Positions 58,789-64,000 of a stretch of DNA of 64,000 bases are shown here, piece after piece; the stretch's first letter is position 1; the number at the start of each line of letters is the position of its first letter. Below the pieces are notes generated by a model. It did no database searches and was not told where the DNA came from. It saw nothing but the letters and a program-made list of their open reading frames with translations. Source of the stretch: Ascarosepion bandense (Eukaryota; Mollusca; Cephalopoda; Sepiida; Sepiidae). The DNA is taken from the NCBI GenBank assembly GCA_037127315.1, contig JBBBDQ010000750.1, forward strand, positions 3,193,001 to 3,257,000. The letters run 5' to 3'. The translations under genes were made by a program, and so were the position numbers.

Positions 58789-59700
58789 TTCTACTTACCT
58801 GAACTCATTGGACACCACCTCCTTGTTTCGAGGCAGTCTTGCTTATACATTTCTTCCCTCACTACTCATTTGATGGAATCATCTTTCAAAGGAAAATACT
58901 GTTTTTTTTTTTTTTTTGTTTTTTGTTTTTTTTTTTTGTTTTTTTTTTACTTTTTCTCCATCTTCTCCATCCCACTCATTTTTGCAGTTCCATCCATCAT
59001 TTTATGCAACTGAATATTAATGTTTTCTTTAGTGAGTTATTTTTATTGTTTCATTATTTGTCTAAGATTCTTTTTTTATTTTGATATTCTTAATAGTAAT
59101 TTCTCTATCAGTTGAAAGTTAAAATATTTCAAATCATCAGAATAAAATGTTTGTCTTCAGGTATCTGAGTAAACAAGGTATCTTGGATTTTTCTTCTCGT
59201 ATAATAAGTACTTTTTGAAATTACAAATAAGATTGACAATATTCTGTTTTTAGATTATCAGATAATTACCACGTTCTCCTAGATTAACACCAAAATTCTT
59301 TTTAATAGTTTTATCTTATGAATGCATATTTTTGTTTAAAAAGACTAAGGTGTATTACAAACATTTTAATGTAATATGATATCAGATAAGCCTGACTTTG
59401 ACTTAACTCTTATAATTTTATCATGGTATTTAATTCAAGATGATCTCTTAATATGGTCATACTTTATATTGAACATTTCTACTTTTCAAACATGATTTCA
59501 ACTTAAATCAAAAATTAGTTTATAGATATTCTCATACTTGATTATTTTTTTTTTTATCTAGAATTGGACATAGGAAACAATGTTACTGTAAGAAATGAAT
59601 GCAGTTAATTAAACTTCCCTTCATAGCTATATTTTTTTAAATTACAGTTTATATAATGTTAATGACTAAAAAGTTGTAAGTGATTCATTTGTGTCCTACT
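57421..59700. other. No recognisable gene; several microsatellites
   Basis: Contains (GT)n at 58227-58248, (TA)n at 58460-58487 and a compound tract at 58735-58787, then T/G-rich low complexity at 58902-58950. A minus-strand CAG/GTAAGT lies at 58799 (see rejected list). Confidence 0.5.
58735..58787. repeat. Compound (TC)n(AT)n microsatellite
   Basis: About seven TC units followed by about 19 AT units. Confidence 0.95.
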
Positions 59701-60154
59701 TGTTATTACAAAAAAGTTTTAATTCATGAAGTAGTTCTAAAAATAAGGAAATTGGAAATAGAACGTTTGGAAGATGCTAGAATGTCAGAAAATTTGAGTA
59801 AAATCTAGATAATTCTAAAGGATTCTAGAATATGCAAATTAGGTGTTAGCCCCTATAAAAATAGGTTTTGGGAAGAGAGTTGTTAGTTGTTGTTAAAAGG
59901 ATTTGCTGACATTATCAACTCCGGCTTTGATTCAAAGATTTATATCCAGCCGAAAGAATCTCTAAGAAAAGTTGCCGACCAACTAAAACCTGAAAGAAAA
60001 CCTCATGGAACTACATGGGTAGATAGATATTTTTGACTCTCATTGATCAAACTAAAGATTATTCTTTATATACGCATTTGAGGACTTCAAAAGTATAGCA
60101 CTTCGCTATCTTAACTGGGTAAAGATATTTGACCCTTCCTACCCCTTCGTAACA
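59701..60154 (+). mobile_element. Candidate solo LTR
   Basis: Bounded by TGTTA at the start and TAACA at the end, a classic LTR terminal inverted pair. A TATA-like CCCCTATAAAAATAGG near 59850 is followed by AAGAGAGTTGTTAGTTG, the look of a transcription start and R region. Upstream, CTAGAA words recur (GCTAGAATG, ATTCTAGAATATGC), resembling heat-shock-element half sites. It is CpG-richer than its flanks. No interior, partner LTR or exact 5-bp target duplication was seen. Confidence 0.45.
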
Positions 60155-61143
60155 CTTCACCTGCCAGTAGTAAACTGTTTTTCTTTTTGAATGCAAAAAC
60201 TGTATATTTGTAAATATTTTTATTTAATGTTTTGGTAAATTAGATATTTGTTTTTGATTTATCTCTGAGTTTTGGTTAATCAAATTTTTTTTTTCTTTTG
60301 TTACACTTAACATATAACAAAATATATATAGTAGAAATAAAATGGCTAATACATTTGGCTGTTATTTTAATAATGCAAGTTCTTTGTATGCTTTTGCATT
60401 GAGTTTTGATATTAATCCCTATGAATGTGGTGGCTATAGATTATCTAATAAATAACTTCATAATTTCATTCATAATTAAAGAAAATATACTGAGCTGTTT
60501 GAAACCTATGCAAAGATTTTATATATATAGTCAGTAAAGGATTTTCTTTTCTTCCCTAAAAAAAACTGTGACAGTGATATACTCTAATAGTCTCTTTAAC
60601 AAGCAAAGCAGTTGCTTTAACATCTGATTTATTTTTATAGCAGCATGTACATAAATTGTCCTAGTGATTTCAAACAATATAAAGGGCTGGAGAGCACCCT
60701 AAATCAATTTCTCCTTGGCAAAGAAAAGTATGTCACATTAAATTTTGTGCTAGCTTGATCTCTGCACCAGGTGGACATACCCAATATATTCTGCTTCCTC
60801 AATTTCTGATGATACTTTCTGCTTTCAATTATCTAGACTTTATCCCAAAGAGAATGATGTGTACCCTTTTTCTTCCAGTTTAGTGGTTACATAAATGAAA
60901 ATTTGAGTTTAGTGGGTTTCCCACCTACCCCAACTAAAGAAGGGATCAATTGACATATGATAGACTGGAGTATCTGAATCCTGTTGTGTATAAAGAAGGA
61001 AAAGTGCATCTACCAAATCTGATTATTGAAATACAGGAAAGAAACTTGTATGAACCAAAACTGTCATTTGCAGATTAGTTAATGCAGTACCAGTTTTTTT
61101 TCACCTCACCTTAGTTACGATTTTTTGTTCTTTATGTACTTTA
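60155..61143. other. No recognisable gene or element
   Basis: AT-rich; 60.7-61.0 kb is slightly less so, but nothing could be named. Confidence 0.6.
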
Positions 61144-61598
61144 GTACGTTGTGGTGATTTGGATATCAGCTCGGAACGAGAAATCGGGGAGCCGAGTTCG
61201 AATTCCAGCTGAATTCATTGCATTCACTTACATGCAAATACCCTAATCATATCACCCCGAGCAAGGCGGTAACACCACTGATGTGCAGGGGGCTACATAG
61301 GAGTGAAAAGATTGGAAAAGAGAAAACCAGAAACTGCATCCTAAACAGGAAACAAGGGATGAGCCTCTTCACCTGTTCAATAGACGTGGGTGGAGTGTGA
61401 ACCGGATGATAGTTTAGTCTATCTACTCCAATATTTAATTCGTCTATTCCTTCCAGTTATGGGTTAAATAACAGGACAGATTGGGTTCTATAGCCTTGGT
61501 TGGCAACCTACTGCAGGATAATCTTCTGCCCAGTCAGTCATGTTTCTTTCGAGACATGATCGCCCAAGCATGTATCACGTATGGCACTTAACTGACTA
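61144..61598 (+). mobile_element. SINE (family of 8840) interrupted by an insertion
   Basis: Has the best-preserved tRNA-like head of the three: GTGATTTGGATATCAGCTC (A-box) and GAGTTCGAATTCC (near-consensus B-box). The body stops at CAAATACCC (61243) and resumes at about 61435 with TTAATTCGTCTATTCC, then GGTTAAATAACAGGACAG, GGTTCTATAGCCTTGG and the usual 3' end ATCACGTATGGCACTTAACT. Between them lies a 190-bp foreign piece. About a dozen SINE bases (TGGGAAAGGTA) are missing at the junction. Confidence 0.85.
61244..61434 (-). mobile_element. LINE-type 3' tail inserted in the SINE
   Basis: On the minus strand it ends ATGTAGCCCCCTGCACATCA, then GCCTTGCTCGGGGTGATATG ATTA, closely matching the last 55 or so bases of the LINE at 35318 (ATGTAGCCCCATGCGCAATA, then GCCTTGCTTGGGGTGAAATG ATTA). 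The remaining 130 bases are unrelated to that LINE. It is therefore either a severely 5'-truncated relative with a diverged 3' UTR or a short element that borrows the LINE's tail. Confidence 0.7.
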
Positions 61599-63780
61599 TA
61601 TACTTTAACACAATTATAGGATGATATAAATCCAGTGTTTTAATTTTTTTTATTTGCTATTGTAAAGGTCATCTCTACTATGAGAATGAATTAAAAAAAA
61701 TTTTATTTTTGCTGTCCCTTTTACATCACTAGAATATTTTTGCAACACACTTTGTGTTAAAATTCTCACAGTATTGTTAAAGTTATGTTTTTATTTGCAA
61801 GTTCTGTATCATCCAATTTTGCAAACCAATCTATAAAATTTGCATAAGCTGATTTGTTTTAAAAAAAAATACTTTGACAAAAACCCTACTTTAATTCTTA
61901 TGCCCTCTTGTAAAACCAACTGTACTTTGTATGTCCTTACCTGTTTGCACTTCTCCCAAAAAGTTGGTTTCAGTTAGTCAATGTATGACTATTTTTAAAG
62001 AGTGTGATTGACAGATAAAATAACAGAAGTCACAGAATTTTGTATATAGATGACTGTTCACTGTAGATACATAGTGTACCAAATGTTCTTCTCTTGTTCT
62101 TAGTCCCAGACAATGTTTTTGTTTCTGCTTTGATCATTTAAGATTAAGAGCTAAAATTAATATTATTAATAATATACTTAATCCACCAGCCTAACTCCTT
62201 TCTCTCTTACTTGGTGTTGATTTCTATATTGACTCTGGAATTGAAATTAATTCTTAAACATCATTTGGCTTGGCTCTTATATCACAAGGTACAGCTTTAT
62301 AAATATAGCATATTCTATTTTAATCATAATTTTTTTTTCTACTTGGAACTTGGCAATCATGATTTCCTCTTCGTAAACTTTTCAATATAAGATATGAAAA
62401 CAATTTAGAAGTACCATAACTCTTATAGAACAGGAGGAAATTGAAAGCAATCTTTCAGATTAGACTATTTTAAGTAGAAAAATTAAGAAACTTCCATTAT
62501 AAAGGTGGCTGCTTTGGATGATGGACACTAATTTTTCATTATGCAAAGATTTTAAATTTTCTGTCTGAAACTATATTCACTTTTTCTTAAGGTCATTTTT
62601 GAACTTAGTAATTTCAGAATTAGTCTCCAAAAAGATATTTTTTATTAAATTGTAAATATACTTTGTCTAAAATTTTCTTAAAGTATGAATAGTATTTAAA
62701 ACAAAATATAATAAACACATAAAAAAAAAATTGTAAATGTGGTACTAATTTTTGAGACTGAGTTGAATTAATTTCTCTATTTGCCTTTGTCAACAAATAA
62801 AATTCTTGGAACCTGTTTAATGCTAGATTTCAGAGTTTTAATTTATAATAAGGATGTTTTTATCTTTTCTTTTCCTATACAAAGAAAAAAAAATGGGTAG
62901 AAGTTAGTAAAATATCATTTTAGAATGTATATCTATAATCATCTTTTTTATTACTATTTCATACATACTGTAAACTGACTACAGTCAAGTTTTAAATACA
63001 ATGCAAGTGGAAAATTGCTCTCAATTTTTTTAAAATTTGAATTTTGACATCTGTTGAGATAAATGTTCTTTCTAAAAGTGATAAAATATTGATGAATTTT
63101 ATTTACACTAAAGAGTTTACTAGATGAAGATGGGCACAATTAATCTATAATAGACTCTTCTACAGTGACATCACTTATATATATATATATATATATATAT
63201 GGGCAACAATCTCTTTTATGCAAGTTTCATTAAAAATGACATGAGGTATAATCAAGTTTTTTTTTTTATAATTTTTCATGTTTTTTACAATTACTTCTTG
63301 GTAATGGCTAAAAGGTATTGCCAAAAGCGCTCAAAGGTACAAAAGTGTCAGACAATTCTTACAGTATTTTTTTTAAAAGAAAAAATTATACAAACGCATA
63401 AAAAATTATATAAAAAAAAACTTAATGATAATACCTTGTCTGTCATTTTTAATGAAACCTCTGTGTATTTGTGTTTGTTTTAATAAATTATTCCTGTTTT
63501 ATACATTTGTTAGAATCTGTATGCTTTACATTCTGAAAGTGGATTAACGAAAATGAGTACTTTTTTTTTCTTTTTTCTTTTTTTTTTCTTTTTTTAAATA
63601 TCTTTATCAATATTTATGACCCCCATAACTGAACCACATTTCACTGCCTTATGGTGCACTGAGTACCGAAACTTGATAGCTTTTGAGTTGCAGTATGCTG
63701 TTATTATAACAATAATAACTATACATCTATAAATTCTCTACTTTTGCATTGAACACTTTTTATAAAAAGTAAATAACACA
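61599..63780. other. No recognisable gene or element
   Basis: AT-rich with a (TA)n tract at 63175-63201. A 94-codon frame (63199-63483) is K/N/F-rich background. Nothing else supported. Confidence 0.6.
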
Positions 63781-63825
63781 TCACTCAAATCTCCAGCCTC
63801 ACTAATAAAATGGCAACTTTTAGGC

Positions 63826-64000
63826 AAAATTTGACTTTATTCATCCTGGGATGATACACTGATGCCAATGCTTGTCTAACAATTCGATGCCTTTTTTTTG
63901 TAGAACAATTTGTCTTTGGCCTCAAAATACCCCTCAGTTTCTGATATCACATCTTCATTGGAGCCAAATCTCTTTCTCTGGAGCATTCTTTTGAGGTCTT
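63826..64000 (-). pseudogene. Mariner transposase C-terminus, cut by window end
   Basis: Minus translation from the window edge gives LQRKRFGSNEDVISETEGYF, then EAKDKLFYKK and, after a frameshift, a GIELLDKHW-like stretch: the C-terminal signature of a mariner lineage (FGSNEEVIxExEAYFEAKDKSxYKxGIExLxxRW). The rest of the gene lies beyond base 64000. The frame is already broken. The 3' terminal repeat may lie near 63780-63830 but is not clear. Confidence 0.7.

Noticed and set aside
58799..58900. Minus-strand donor CAG/GTAAGT preceded by a short ATG frame (MYKQDCLETRRWCPMSS)
   Set aside because: Upstream is only low-complexity A/T sequence and the frame is 18 codons. It is next to a microsatellite and could be part of an unknown repeat. 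Kept only as a note.
1..64000. CRISPR arrays, rRNA genes, bacterial operons, viral genomes
   Set aside because: No regularly spaced repeats, no rRNA-like blocks, no dense coding; the window is eukaryotic.

Overview
This is an AT-rich, CpG-poor eukaryotic window with no bacterial-style genes. It fits an invertebrate, most likely a mollusc and probably a cephalopod. The reasons are the mix of tRNA-derived SINEs with a conserved core, Tx1-like and RTE-like LINEs, a Gypsy LTR element and many Tc1/mariner relics, together with long poly-T runs and (CA)n/(TA)n microsatellites. The organism call is inference from repeat types, not from a host gene I could name.

Layout. 1-1.9 kb is unusually CpG-rich for the window and opens with a good splice donor (CAG/GTGAGC after base 42). 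1.9-8.8 kb is mostly featureless DNA with one well-formed candidate exon (4357-4510) and an old SINE (5620-5866). 8.8-16 kb holds a full-length SINE with target-site duplications, a nearly complete dead mariner (9699-10948), a second mariner relic, the first of five copies of another mariner-superfamily element, and duplicated short repeats. 16.6-21.3 kb is a decayed but nearly full-length Tx1/L1-type LINE on the minus strand (ORF1 with zinc knuckle; ORF2 with endonuclease, RT and C-terminal finger). 21.4-28 kb has a tiny GC-rich palindrome with flanking 8-bp repeats, three more pieces of the repeated mariner-type element and an RTE-like LINE 3' half. 28-35 kb is T-rich DNA with one candidate exon and a further mariner-type copy. 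35.3-38.1 kb has two more minus-strand LINE pieces and a candidate exon. 39.5-41.9 kb is a collapsed Gypsy element with two short LTRs, also on the minus strand. 43-64 kb has candidate solo LTRs, small inverted-repeat transposons, mariner relics (the last cut by the window end), a tRNA-like sequence, a candidate exon (55031-55170) and a SINE interrupted by a LINE-type 3' tail.

Reading of the whole. No known host protein is recognisable. Three signals agree that the window may be a large intronic stretch of a plus-strand gene: the four coding-type retroelements, the Gypsy element and the LINE-type tail all lie on the minus strand; nearly all long homopolymers are T runs on the plus strand; and a few plus-strand candidate exons have good splice sites, three with compatible reading phases. 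This is a hypothesis that RNA-seq would settle. Every transposable-element gene here is broken.
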